A DNA stretch of 64,000 nt from Pseudomonas fluorescens (GCF_005938625.1 NZ_VCNJ01000029.1:186001-250000), one strand, 5' to 3'; shown: positions 52,205 to 61,367, counted from the first letter of the stretch. Notes: a model not told the origin generated them from the letters alone. Made by a program: numbers and translations.

Positions 52205-52370
52205 AAGACCGAGTCGATTATGGCTTGAAGCAAATACAGGCCGAGGTCGATGATGGATTCAGTGAGGCAAAAACAGGCCGAGTTCGATTACGGATTCAGT
52301 GATGCACGTTCAAGTCGGCGTACCTCTCCAATATCCCCGGATCGGTTCCCTCTCCCTCGGGGAGAGGGAG
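52135..52370. repeat. MITE-like inverted-repeat element, copy 3, overlapping a gene end
   Basis: It starts CCCTCACCCCAGCCCTCTCC within the permease gene and ends in a diverged CTCCCTCGGGGAGAGGG arm. The middle has a tandem duplication of about 43 bp ('caggccgag' to 'ggattcagtga' twice, at 52237-52315). Right terminal GTGAGGG is eroded. Confidence 0.72.
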
Positions 52371-52404
52371 AGGCGGGCGGCGTTCCGATGAGGGGCTTCT
52401 GATT

Positions 52405-52866
52405 CTAGAAGGACACCTCCGCCGGCTGCGACAACCGCAGCACCGACAAGTCTCCCGTAATACGCTTGTAAGCCAGACGAATCGCTTCAATGTTGCCCGC
52501 ATTCTTCGCACTGTTCTCATGCAAGATCACAATCACCTTGGTGCTCAAACGCTCAGGCTCCTTAGCGCCCTTATCCCGCCACTGCCCATAAGCATCCAAC
52601 ACACTGAAACCATCGGGAAAGCGCAACGTGACTTCCTGATCAAGAAACTCACGCCAGCGCGCCGGGCTGACCGCACCTTCCTTGCCATCAATCGACCCCA
52701 CGGAGAAGTACAATTCGGTGCGAATCCACTGCGCCTGCGCCGGCCGCGAGGCATCGCCTTGCAGGGTCGAGCTGGCGGGATCATGGGTGTGAATGGACGC
52801 AGGAGGAGGGCTGGCACAACCGGCGACGGCGACGAACAGCGCCGCCAGTAGAAGACGTCGAGGCAT
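52405..52866 (-). CDS. DUF3574-type lipoprotein
   Basis: The 153-residue protein has a signal peptide with lipobox VAGC (Cys17) and a mature domain 'WIRTELYFSVGSIDGKEGAV' ... 'VTLRFPDGFSVLDAYGQWRD' that matches the DUF3574 pattern (TELYFG..., RFPDGLTVLDA.GQW). Function is unknown. It is monocistronic on the minus strand, 127 bp downstream of the subtilase gene. Confidence 0.85.
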   Translation of the reverse strand: MPRRLLLAALFVAVAGCASPPPASIHTHDPASSTLQGDASRPAQAQWIRTELYFSVGSIDGKEGAVSPARWREFLDQEVTLRFPDGFSVLDAYGQWRDKGAKEPERLSTKVIVILHENSAKNAGNIEAIRLAYKRITGDLSVLRLSQPAEVSF

Positions 52867-52993
52867 GGAACATCCTTATTGAACGATGAGTAAACCGCTC
52901 GAGTATAAGGTTGCGGTTTACCCGCCAATAAAGACCTAAAAAGCAGGCTGATAGGCGCTTCGGGAATAACTCCGTCGAGCGCCTTGATTTCAA

Positions 52994-55126
52994 CTAAAGC
53001 GACTGTCTGTAAGGTCTGCTTGCTGTAACCAGAAGGTTTAGCTCAGTGGCTTGCACATCGAGAACCGGACTATCTGCCACGGGAACCGGCACACCTTCAG
53101 CATTCAACTCGGCCCGGATTTTTATTTTCAACACGGCATCTGTTGATGCTTTTGCGAGGCAGGGGGCTAAAACGACTTCCAGAGGCGTTTTCTTTCCTTT
53201 GTAGAACCAGAAACCTTCTTCCGACGCTTTGACCGCCCACAGATTTTCGAGTGACACGGGTTGTACGCAGTTCAAATTCGGCAGCCCGAGGAACTCACCT
53301 AAAACCTCATGCACGGTACCGTCCGCATGTGAGGTGTATTTGACGTAATCGTCAAATACATAAAGCGCCCGAGCCGCATTCAATTTTGATCTGGATAGCA
53401 CTTCGCCTGGGTCCGGAGTGTTCTTTGAACTCTGATGCGGGCTTTTCTTCAGGAGATCTCCACTGACCATCAATCTGTTTTTGATTTCAACAGATGCCAT
53501 GTTATCGAACGATTTGAGTAGCGCCGCGGTGAACGTCACAAGGGCCGCCGCCTGAGATGTACCGCTCACTTTAGTAACCTTTTCGCTGTCATTGAGCCAC
53601 GATGAAAGATCGCATCCTGGGGCGGCGAGGTCGACTTTGGTGGCGCTGCGATTACTGAAAGCGGCTAACTCGCCATCAGGTTTATGGGCCGCAACCGATA
53701 TGACGTTGCGCTGTGATGAGCCGCCAAATGCTGCCGGGTAGTAGGGGGCGTCGCTGACGTCGGCTTTTCCATCATTTCCTGCGGAAACAACAAACAGATT
53801 GTTGCTCTCTACCAAGCGCAAAAATATCTGATTTGAATTAGAGCCGGCACCCGCATCATATTCAAGGCTGAGGTTGATAACGCTATTGTTCAGCAGGTTG
53901 AGTTGTTGGCTCAACTCACTGGTTGAATTGGGGATTAGCGTTTCCTCGCCATTGCCAACATTCACAATCCAAAGCCGCAACCACGATCCACCTCCGGGAC
54001 GATCAAACACAGAAAGATAGGGCTGAAAGCTGCTGCCGCCTAACACCAGTCCCGTTATGTGCGTGCCATGGCCGCTTACGATGGATGCGTTTGTTTTTCC
54101 GTTTAAATAGTTGATTGGATAAATCTGCTTACCGCTCATGGTCATCGGACCGATGATGCCCGTTCCTCCAGTCATCTTGTTCATGAAAAAACGGGAGGGG
54201 AAATGGGAGCCAAAAACGAGTTTGCCGGCAACCACGTTTGCGCCAAAGAAACCATTGTCTGCAATGGCAACTCTGGTGAATGACTGATCCAGATTCAACA
54301 GTCTCAACGCTTGCAGAGAGTCCTCATAGGCGTTTGACAACCACAGACTGTTGAAAGACTCGGCAGGAGCAGAGGGATCCTCGCACTCAGCCGGGTTTTT
54401 ATACGACTGAGTTTTCCCGGCGGCAATCTGGAACTCAGGTATTCCGGACTCAGGAAGCGAGGTATCGGGCAAGGACTCGTCGAAGGATATCTTGACGACG
54501 TTTGATGTCTTGTAGGCGCTCAGTTTTGATTTCAGGTTGTCAGGTGAAAACGAGGCATGGACCACTGTCGCGGTGGTGGTGTGATTGGGGACGAGTGTTT
54601 GCCCGGGCTTTAGTTTGTTCAGATCGCGGATGCCTGATGACTGGAAGTATTCGTCGACAACCTGGCTTCCACCGGGCGTCCCGGTCAAGTTCTTGTAAAC
54701 GTTGAAGGCGGTATCTCCTGGCTTCACGGTGTAAGATTGCGCGGGTTTTGTATCTACGATAAGGCAAGCTGGCCAGTTCACCTTGTATGCAAGTTCACCG
54801 ATGATGGCATTCGGATCAGGTGATAAACCTACAGGCTGGTTCAGCTCCTGCAACTTGTCCCAATAGGCTTGATTAAAGGAGCCGCACAGCACCGAGATAA
54901 TCTGGTTGGCGCTGAGTTGATTGAGATCCGGATAGTTTTCTCTTGGCAATTGTTTTGACTCGACCAAGTCCATGAACGCTCTCATATAATCATCCGAAAC
55001 CGGCCCGGCGGCACGAACGGCGAACGTTCGCGTCTTTGCATCTGGCACAGCACTAGCCGCCAATGCAACGCCGCAGCAGGTGGCCAGAGAGGTCAATAGC
55101 AAGGCAACTCGAGTCAATCTCGACAT
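52994..55126 (-). CDS. Exported subtilisin-like (S8) protease
   Basis: The 710-residue protein has a signal peptide ending near ALA. A region at about 130-190 contains 'YTVKPGDTAFNVYKNLTG', LysM-like. The catalytic triad is Asp290 (AIADNGFFG), His353 (SGHGTHITG) and Ser524 (SGTSQAAALV), with oxyanion Asn in SAGNDGK. A C-terminal domain of about 150 residues is unrecognised. Start MSRLTRVALLL at 55126 gives a proper signal peptide; an upstream frame to 55369 runs inside the S1 gene. It overlaps the S1 protease end by 13 bp and is the last gene of the three-gene operon. Confidence 0.9.
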   Translation of the reverse strand: MSRLTRVALLLTSLATCCGVALAASAVPDAKTRTFAVRAAGPVSDDYMRAFMDLVESKQLPRENYPDLNQLSANQIISVLCGSFNQAYWDKLQELNQPVGLSPDPNAIIGELAYKVNWPACLIVDTKPAQSYTVKPGDTAFNVYKNLTGTPGGSQVVDEYFQSSGIRDLNKLKPGQTLVPNHTTTATVVHASFSPDNLKSKLSAYKTSNVVKISFDESLPDTSLPESGIPEFQIAAGKTQSYKNPAECEDPSAPAESFNSLWLSNAYEDSLQALRLLNLDQSFTRVAIADNGFFGANVVAGKLVFGSHFPSRFFMNKMTGGTGIIGPMTMSGKQIYPINYLNGKTNASIVSGHGTHITGLVLGGSSFQPYLSVFDRPGGGSWLRLWIVNVGNGEETLIPNSTSELSQQLNLLNNSVINLSLEYDAGAGSNSNQIFLRLVESNNLFVVSAGNDGKADVSDAPYYPAAFGGSSQRNVISVAAHKPDGELAAFSNRSATKVDLAAPGCDLSSWLNDSEKVTKVSGTSQAAALVTFTAALLKSFDNMASVEIKNRLMVSGDLLKKSPHQSSKNTPDPGEVLSRSKLNAARALYVFDDYVKYTSHADGTVHEVLGEFLGLPNLNCVQPVSLENLWAVKASEEGFWFYKGKKTPLEVVLAPCLAKASTDAVLKIKIRAELNAEGVPVPVADSPVLDVQATELNLLVTASRPYRQSL

Positions 55127-56106
55127 GGTTTGTACCCCGGGGTGTGATTGAACCCACAAATTACCTTCTGCTTGTCGGTGGCCAGCCAGGTTGCAACAAA
55201 CTTTCTGAACGAGTCGGTGGCGAGCGGCGCTACTCGGGAAATAGCGACGGCGCCGACCTTGCCTGAAATCACTTGAACAGTGGAGTTCACGGCTCGCACT
55301 TTTCTTGGCTGGGTCTGCGTGTCTGTTGTCACGCCGGAGAACAATGGGCCCCCCGAATCTCCGCGGCACAGCGCAGGCGCACTGTTGAGCGGTGATTGAA
55401 TACTCGCAAACTGCTTCGAAAACTCTTGCCCGTCACTGCTTGCAGACTGAATTTGTGCATCACCGATGCGAAGTAACCCATCCAGTTTCAAGTCAGTACT
55501 CGGGTGGAGGAGGATCGCACTGTCAGAGCAACCGAATCCTGTCATCAGAACGTGAGTGCCGGAGTTCAAGGTGCTAGCGCTATCGATATTTTCATAGCGC
55601 AGTTGGTTGAAGAGTTCGGGCGACACATCAGGGAGTGTAAAGCTGCACAATGCGTAATCCTGACTGACTCGAGGTTCGTTGCCTCGCCATCCACCTTCCT
55701 GTATTGCTTTGGAGTATTCGTCGGATATTCGACATGAAACTGGCAGCTTTTGCCCTCCGATATCCAGAAACACCACAGAACGAATCGGCCTATCCAGCCC
55801 TGAATCGAAACAATGTGCAGCTGTCAGAAAAACCCCAGGCCCAACGAGCACCCCGGTACAGGTTACCGCCGGCTTGTTACCCGGCGGCGAAAGCCGGGCA
55901 TTCAGAATAGTGGGCCAGTCCTGCCGTTTGGCCTTGACGCCGTTGACCAGTTGGATATCACCTTCGGCGCCGTGCTCTGCGAATGCCTGAAAGACAACCT
56001 CTGACGGGTCAGGTGTATCTTGCGAAGCTCCCGTACAACAAGCGAGTGTATTCAACATGAAGAACAAGGCTGTTTGAGCCGACGAAGTCAGATTCGCTCT
56101 GTACAT
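55114..56106 (-). CDS. Exported trypsin-like (S1) protease
   Basis: The 330-residue protein has an export signal (hydrophobic 11-25, 'LNTLACCTG' may be a lipobox) and the chymotrypsin fold with the triad His98 (LTAAHCF), Asp150 (SQDYALC) and Ser251 (CRGDSGGPLF). LVNG at 53-56 sits where trypsins have the new N-terminus IVGG, so it may be made as a zymogen with a propeptide of about 30 residues. It contains many cysteines, consistent with disulfides outside the cytoplasm. The gene lies 36 bp after the lipoprotein gene and overlaps the S8 gene. Confidence 0.9.
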   Translation of the reverse strand: MYRANLTSSAQTALFFMLNTLACCTGASQDTPDPSEVVFQAFAEHGAEGDIQLVNGVKAKRQDWPTILNARLSPPGNKPAVTCTGVLVGPGVFLTAAHCFDSGLDRPIRSVVFLDIGGQKLPVSCRISDEYSKAIQEGGWRGNEPRVSQDYALCSFTLPDVSPELFNQLRYENIDSASTLNSGTHVLMTGFGCSDSAILLHPSTDLKLDGLLRIGDAQIQSASSDGQEFSKQFASIQSPLNSAPALCRGDSGGPLFSGVTTDTQTQPRKVRAVNSTVQVISGKVGAVAISRVAPLATDSFRKFVATWLATDKQKVICGFNHTPGYKPCRD

Positions 56107-56142
56107 GATCCTCCTCCAGTGAATCCGGCCATGTTTCCAGCG

Positions 56143-57258
56143 TTATTTTTTTGCGTTGGAAGGCGCTTTTTCCTGACCTGTATCGGCATCGGGATCAGTC
56201 GGTTTCTTTGCAGCCTTTATTGTTTCGATCAACTGTTTAACAGCTTGGAAATCATCGGAGAAAGTTGAAAATCCATCCGCAGTGGTGGCGCCTGACACGG
56301 TTGCACTGCAAGTTGAGCCGAGTTCAAGTTTTCCATCTATTGATAAAGGTTGCAGGCGCACGGCGTCCAGGTTGGATACAGTGACGTGGAACGCAGATTT
56401 TGAATTGTCAGAGTCTCTGATAATGACGAGCGTTGCACTCCTGCAAGCAGGCACTGGCCAGTACGGGACTTTACGATTCATTGCTTTATCTTTGAAACTT
56501 TGCAGGGTTACAGTTCCGGCGGGAGGGGTTGGGCTGTCGTAGTAGAAGGTATATGTCCAGTCACTGTTTATCCTTCCGGACGATTTGGAAATATCAGCAA
56601 CAAAGGACTCAAGATCGACTGCTTTTCCTGACGTGTCACTACTTACACCTAATGCGCCAATCTGCATTGCCGTGGCAACGACTGACGCTATTTGCCCGAG
56701 CCGTTTGGGTACAAGATTCTCGGCTTTGGTGCTAATCGACGAAACCATATCGGTATTCTGATATTTGGTTATTCCCACAGCGGTCGACTTCCAGAAACCT
56801 GAAACACCTTTAACCGCCAAGGCTTGGCTGTCATCGGGAAGCTGTACGACTTTGGCCTCCCATTTACGACCGTCAATGACAGCTGTTGCCAGACCGTTGG
56901 AGAGGGAGGGTGGCGAAGGCGTGGCGTCTTTCGACGGCGTTTCGGAGGGTTCTTTTTTCTTCTCGACGGTGGTGCCGGCTTTAGTTTTTACGTTACTCGT
57001 CTTTCCCGTGGATTTGTTTTGTTCCTTGTTATTGCCTGCTGTCGATTGTTCCTGAGCTGGCGTTTGCTTGTCCGTAACCTCTGCGATCGGCGTCACGAGA
57101 ATATAAGTTTTGGGAAAGACAAAATACTCATAATGCTCATTCGCTTGGGCTTCCACTGCATCGAAATTTCCTTGAGGTGCCGGATCTGTGTATTGCATCT
57201 CCACCGTTTCACAACCGGTAAGTGCCAAGACAGCAATGAGAGGGCAAATAGTTTTCAC
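56143..57258 (-). CDS. Lipoprotein of unknown family, partner of S1/S8 proteases
   Basis: The 371-residue protein has a short signal peptide with lipobox LTGC (lipidated Cys16). After about 55 residues comes a low-complexity K/T/S/P-rich linker (about 65-120), then a globular region (about 125-345) and another charged tail (PTDPDADTGQEKAPSNAKK). No known domain is recognised. It heads the operon with the S1 and S8 proteases and may anchor, activate or be cleaved by them. The GC content here is lower than in the flanking housekeeping genes. Confidence 0.8.
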   Translation of the reverse strand: MKTICPLIAVLALTGCETVEMQYTDPAPQGNFDAVEAQANEHYEYFVFPKTYILVTPIAEVTDKQTPAQEQSTAGNNKEQNKSTGKTSNVKTKAGTTVEKKKEPSETPSKDATPSPPSLSNGLATAVIDGRKWEAKVVQLPDDSQALAVKGVSGFWKSTAVGITKYQNTDMVSSISTKAENLVPKRLGQIASVVATAMQIGALGVSSDTSGKAVDLESFVADISKSSGRINSDWTYTFYYDSPTPPAGTVTLQSFKDKAMNRKVPYWPVPACRSATLVIIRDSDNSKSAFHVTVSNLDAVRLQPLSIDGKLELGSTCSATVSGATTADGFSTFSDDFQAVKQLIETIKAAKKPTDPDADTGQEKAPSNAKK

Positions 57259-57391
57259 GCTAACCTCCTGGGCAACGCGCGAACGTCATTGATCGGCAAC
57301 CCGTGACACATTTAGTGTCAGGGAGGAATCCATTTTGTTGATTTTTAGGGATTCGCATTCTGTTGAATGCCCGAACGACATGCCCTGTCGG

Positions 57392-57415
57392 TGTACAACT
57401 GGAAAGTTTTGTACA
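57392..57415. promoter_or_regulatory. Dyad upstream of lipoprotein-protease operon
   Basis: TGTACAA-N10-TTGTACA is a perfect 7-bp dyad 134 bp before the lipoprotein start, in the 324-bp AT-rich gap 57259-57582 that contains no gene. It may be an operator for an activator or repressor of the protease operon. Confidence 0.45.
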
Positions 57416-57582
57416 GATTGCTGAATTTCATTGAACCTTGCTGATGTTTCGAACTCTAGTCGCTGCCTCCGAACTGTCCAGTTGCCATTATTATTTATTA
57501 GAAATAACGCTTATTAAAAATAGCGATATTTGCAGGTGTCGCAGACGGGTTAAAAGAGTTACCACCCAAGCTTAAACAGAAA

Positions 57583-59964
57583 TCATGCGGTGCTCGGCGG
57601 TTTCGCCAAGACAATTCCCGCCGCTCCCAAACGCTTCAGAATTTCAAACAACAAATCACTTTTGGTCACCCCGACAATCCTCGGGCTGCCTACATACCCG
57701 GTCACCGTCAAGGTGATCCCGTCCGGCGACAACTTGCTGAAGCGCACGAACGGTGCCGGTTTATCCAAGATGGTTTCGTTCTCCCGATAGGTATTGAGCA
57801 ACAGGTCTTTCACCTCTTCAGGATCAATATCCAGCGGGAACACCAGTTCCAGTGACGCCACGCCTTGCGCGCTGCCGCCCAGGGTGACGTTACGCAGGTT
57901 CTGCGAGATCAGTTGCGAGTTGGGCACGATGACGATCGAGCGGTCGCTGAGCTGGATTTCCGTGGCGCGCACATTGATGCGGCGAATATCGCCTTCGACG
58001 CCACTGATGCTGATCAAGTCGCCGACCTTCACCGGCCGTTCAGTCAACAGAATCAGCCCCGAGACGAAGTTCTTCACGATCTCCTGCAGACCGAAGCCGA
58101 TACCCACCGACAGCGCACTGACAATCCACGCCAGATTGGTCCACTGCACCCCCAGTGATGACAACGTCAGCAGAATCACGAAGGCGTAACCGATGTTGGA
58201 AAACAGTGTGCTCAGCGAGGCACACATGCCCGGGTCCATGTCGGTCTTGGGCAGGAACTCGTTGTCGAGCCAGCGGCGCAGGGCGCGGATCAGCCAGATG
58301 CCGATCATCAGCGCCAGTACGGCATTGAGCAGATGGCCGGGGACGATGTTCAGCTTGCGCAGTCCGGCGCCGCCGAGGATCGCCATGATGTTGCTCGCCA
58401 GTTGCCCGAGCGTGGTGCCGATGCCGCCGACAAACAGGGCGATGACCGCCAGCAGCAACAGCGCGGCACGGCTGAAACCGGACAGCAGAATAGAGATCTG
58501 ATCGAGTCGTCGATCACCGATGCCCAGTAACTGTTTGAGCGCTTTGCCGCTGGCGTGTCGTGGCGAAAAAACGTGCTCGCAGACATCCTTGATCAACTGG
58601 ATCAGCAGGTAGAAACCCGACAAGACGATGTACGCCCACACCAGTTCATAACTGATGAACCGCGCCAGCGACACGTAGCCGGTGAGCAGGGCAATCGCCG
58701 AGACAAACATCGAGACACTGGCGAGGGTGTAAATCACTCCGGCAAACGTACTGTTCGCCGCCGCATCATTGGCCGCGACCAGTGCCTTGCGCACCTTGCC
58801 GACGCGCAGCAGCAGGACCGTCACGATCGCCAGCACGACGATTGAAATGACCCCGCGCCCGGCGATCACGATCTGGCTGCTCATGCCGGTGGCATTGCTG
58901 ACCTGCACCAGCGTCACCAGCACCAATAACGTGCAGGACAGAATGCGCGGGTAGGGCTTGAGCGCCAGCGCCACCGGATCAGCAATTGCCGGCAGGCGCC
59001 ACGAGGGGTGTTCGGTCGACAGCAACGCGCGGCTCAACCCGGTGAGCAGCACGCAGGCATACACGACCTTCTCGAACTCTTCGGAGAAGGTTTCCAGCAC
59101 TGGCGGCAAGGGTTGGTGGCGGGTGCAGGCGTAGAACAACAATTGCAGGGCAATGCCGGTGGTGGCGATGGTCGCCAGCGCCGAAGCGAACGCCAGCGCA
59201 CTGCGACGCAGACGTCCTTCGGGCATGCGGTGAATGCACACCCAGGTCAGACCGCGTTCGGCCAGCCTGCGCCCAAATGTCCAGATGATCAGCGCCAACG
59301 CCATCAACACACTGGTGTAGAAACGTTCCCCTGGTGCCCACACCGTGGCCCAGGTATCGCGCACCTGCGCGACGAAAAAGCGTAAACGCTGACGGTCGTC
59401 GCCACTCGGACTCACCAGCGGCGACCAGAAACTCGGGCTCAGCACGCTGTCAGTGCCCAGCGTCAGCTCACTTTCAAGCAGTGTGCGACGGATGCCGGCG
59501 ATCTGCGTAATCAGATCAGCCGCGCTCTGCTTCAATGCAGCCAGGCTCTTCAGCGTGCCGTCGACCTTACTCTTCTGCTCGGCCAGCGATGCGCGTTGCG
59601 CGACGATATCTGCCTGCTCCGCCGCCAGATCAGCATCCGGCGCGGCCCCCAACACCCCTAGCTGCACGGCCAGTTGCGCCTGCTGCGGCAACAACGCCGC
59701 CGACAACCGGTCGACATCCAGAATGAATGACTGCACCCGATCCTGCGGGCCTTCGAGCTGGTTGTAGTTGTTCGCGGCGGAAATCTGTTGTTTGAGGCCA
59801 TCGAGGCGCTGTTGCAAGGCCTGCAGATCGCTCTGCGAAATCACCGGCAACGGCGCGGCAGCGGTGGTTGCCGGCGCCGGCAAGTCGGCAGCCAATAGCG
59901 TCGGAATGCCGCCAACAAGCAGCATGAATGCGACAAAAAACAACGACTTCAATGTGTTGCGCAT
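57583..59964 (-). CDS. MscS-family mechanosensitive channel (DUF3772, MscK-like)
   Basis: The 793-residue protein has a signal peptide (ALLAA), a periplasmic coiled-coil N-terminal domain (about 45-190) of the DUF3772 type, about ten membrane segments and the C-terminal MscS core. The pore helix is in 'LSVGIGFGLQEIVKNFVSGLILL' and the beta domain in 'ERPVKVGDLISISGVEGDIRRINVRATEI'. It relieves turgor during hypo-osmotic shock. Start and length are typical of pseudomonads. Confidence 0.92.
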   Translation of the reverse strand: MRNTLKSLFFVAFMLLVGGIPTLLAADLPAPATTAAAPLPVISQSDLQALQQRLDGLKQQISAANNYNQLEGPQDRVQSFILDVDRLSAALLPQQAQLAVQLGVLGAAPDADLAAEQADIVAQRASLAEQKSKVDGTLKSLAALKQSAADLITQIAGIRRTLLESELTLGTDSVLSPSFWSPLVSPSGDDRQRLRFFVAQVRDTWATVWAPGERFYTSVLMALALIIWTFGRRLAERGLTWVCIHRMPEGRLRRSALAFASALATIATTGIALQLLFYACTRHQPLPPVLETFSEEFEKVVYACVLLTGLSRALLSTEHPSWRLPAIADPVALALKPYPRILSCTLLVLVTLVQVSNATGMSSQIVIAGRGVISIVVLAIVTVLLLRVGKVRKALVAANDAAANSTFAGVIYTLASVSMFVSAIALLTGYVSLARFISYELVWAYIVLSGFYLLIQLIKDVCEHVFSPRHASGKALKQLLGIGDRRLDQISILLSGFSRAALLLLAVIALFVGGIGTTLGQLASNIMAILGGAGLRKLNIVPGHLLNAVLALMIGIWLIRALRRWLDNEFLPKTDMDPGMCASLSTLFSNIGYAFVILLTLSSLGVQWTNLAWIVSALSVGIGFGLQEIVKNFVSGLILLTERPVKVGDLISISGVEGDIRRINVRATEIQLSDRSIVIVPNSQLISQNLRNVTLGGSAQGVASLELVFPLDIDPEEVKDLLLNTYRENETILDKPAPFVRFSKLSPDGITLTVTGYVGSPRIVGVTKSDLLFEILKRLGAAGIVLAKPPSTA

Positions 59965-60078
59965 GGGTGAGGCGGCTCGAATGGATCACACAGTCTATGA
60001 GGTTAGGTGATCGAGCCGATCGAGGAGGAAAACTTTCCGGCAGAGCGGGGCAGCTGCGCAGCGCTGCCAGACGAAAAA

Positions 60079-60100
60079 AGCCCGACGGATGAGGTCGGGC
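60079..60100 (-). terminator. Terminator after the 77-residue repeat protein
   Basis: GCCCGAC / GTCGGGC arms with an 7-nt loop; on the minus strand the stem is followed by six T residues, 33 bp beyond the stop at 60133. Confidence 0.85.
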
Positions 60101-60132
60101 CTTTCTTCGGTGACTGCGGTGAATCGCTGCAT

Positions 60133-60366
60133 TCAGACAGCGCGGCGTTCGAGCAAACGGTCTGAACCACCCTCGGCTACGGCGTCACTGAACAGCGGGT
60201 CGGTCTCGGTTGCGGCGGCTACGGCATCGCTGAACAGCGGATCAGTCTGAGTCGCGGCGGCGACTGCGTCGCTGAACAGTGGATCAGTCTGGGTGGCAGG
60301 TTCAGCGGCAAAAGCATTCAAGGCGAACAGTGAGAAAGCGATGCTGAAAAGGGCTTGGCGTTTCAT
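60133..60366 (-). CDS. Secreted small protein with three 14-residue repeats
   Basis: The 77-residue product has a signal peptide ending AFA (residue 20) and then three nearly identical units T(Q/E)TDPLFSDAVAAA at 25-38, 39-52 and 53-66, ending EGGSDRLLERRAV. The tail resembles that of small periplasmic pseudomonad proteins such as PtrA-like ones (EGGSDR). The DNA repeats are also near identical (42-bp units), so unit number may vary between strains. It has its own terminator. Function unknown. Confidence 0.82.
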   Translation of the reverse strand: MKRQALFSIAFSLFALNAFAAEPATQTDPLFSDAVAAATQTDPLFSDAVAAATETDPLFSDAVAEGGSDRLLERRAV

Positions 60367-60488
60367 GAGTGTGTGCTCCGTGGGGTAGTGGTCAGGTCTG
60401 GAGCCGATCTTACGCCGCGAGCCTGATAAGAGAACTTCATTGAATCAATGGTTGTTATTGATGCGGTTAATGATTGTTTTTTAAGGCC

Positions 60489-61367
60489 TCACTCATACCC
60501 CATCTTCACCTGAGCACTGATCAGTTCAGCCAGCATCCGCACAGGTTCTGTAAAAGTCTGCCGCGACCGGTGCACCAGTCCGATATCACGGTGGAAGGTG
60601 TGCTGCCCCAGGTCGAGCACCCGGACACCGGCAGGCCATGCAAAGTCGGGCGCCGTTTGCGGCACCAGCGCCACCCCGACGCCGTTTTCGACCAGTTTGA
60701 TAATTGCCTCCAGCTCATCCAGTTCGCAGACCTCACGCAGTGTGAAATGCATCTGCCGCAAAAAGCGGTCGACCTGCCTGCCGCCAAAGGAAGATCGGTC
60801 ATATCGAATGAACGGCTGGCTGGAAAGCAACCGGGACCAGTCATCGCCCGGCACATCGCGTGGCACGATCAATCGGTAAGGCTCCAGTGCCAGTGTCGTC
60901 CAGCACAGATCGCTCTGCAGTGAGAAAGGTGGGCGGATGATCACGGCCATGTCGATCTCGCCAGCATCCACCAGGTTGACCAGTTCCATCGATAAACCCG
61001 GCACTACCCGGGATCGGCACTGCGGACAGTGTTGGTGAAACTTTGCCAATGCGTCAGGCAAATACGAGCGCTGCACCGAGGCAATCGCGCCAATATTGAC
61101 CAACACGCTGGGCGGCAATCCCACCGTCGTCGAGCCGAGGCTGTCGTAGAGCCTGAGCAGTTCTTGCGCCTGCAGGAGGATCTGCTGGCCCATTTTGTTG
61201 AGGTGTGCCGAGCGCCCCTTTCTGTCGAAAAGCTCGAAGCCGAGTTCGGCTTCCAGACGCTGGATCTGTGCGCTGACGGCAGCCTGCGTGAGGCCGATTT
61301 TGTTGCCTGCTGCAGCGAAAGTACCTTCGCGAGCGACGGCGATAAGTGTCTTCAGTTCTTTGATCAT
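60489..61367 (-). CDS. LysR-family transcriptional regulator
   Basis: The 292-residue regulator has the helix-turn-helix 'TFAAAGNKIGLTQAAVSAQI' and an effector domain beginning 'VLVNIGAIASVQRSYLPDAL'. It is divergent from the VOC-protein gene across 156 bp of AT-rich DNA, so the VOC gene and perhaps the symporter are likely targets. No unusual features. Confidence 0.88.
   Translation of the reverse strand: MIKELKTLIAVAREGTFAAAGNKIGLTQAAVSAQIQRLEAELGFELFDRKGRSAHLNKMGQQILLQAQELLRLYDSLGSTTVGLPPSVLVNIGAIASVQRSYLPDALAKFHQHCPQCRSRVVPGLSMELVNLVDAGEIDMAVIIRPPFSLQSDLCWTTLALEPYRLIVPRDVPGDDWSRLLSSQPFIRYDRSSFGGRQVDRFLRQMHFTLREVCELDELEAIIKLVENGVGVALVPQTAPDFAWPAGVRVLDLGQHTFHRDIGLVHRSRQTFTEPVRMLAELISAQVKMGYE

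Noticed and set aside
52994..57258. Protease operon as an antiphage defence system
   Set aside because: All three proteins carry export signals and there is no sensor, nuclease or other defence gene nearby, so an envelope or extracellular role fits better.
2792..57420. 12-bp word TTGTACAGATTG shared between the photolyase promoter and the protease-operon promoter
   Set aside because: A shared 12-mer is expected many times by chance between two places in 64 kb, and the surrounding dyads differ.
60170..60300. Tandem 42-bp repeats looked like a small CRISPR-like array
   Set aside because: There are no unique spacers; units are in frame and encode the 14-residue repeats of a secreted protein.
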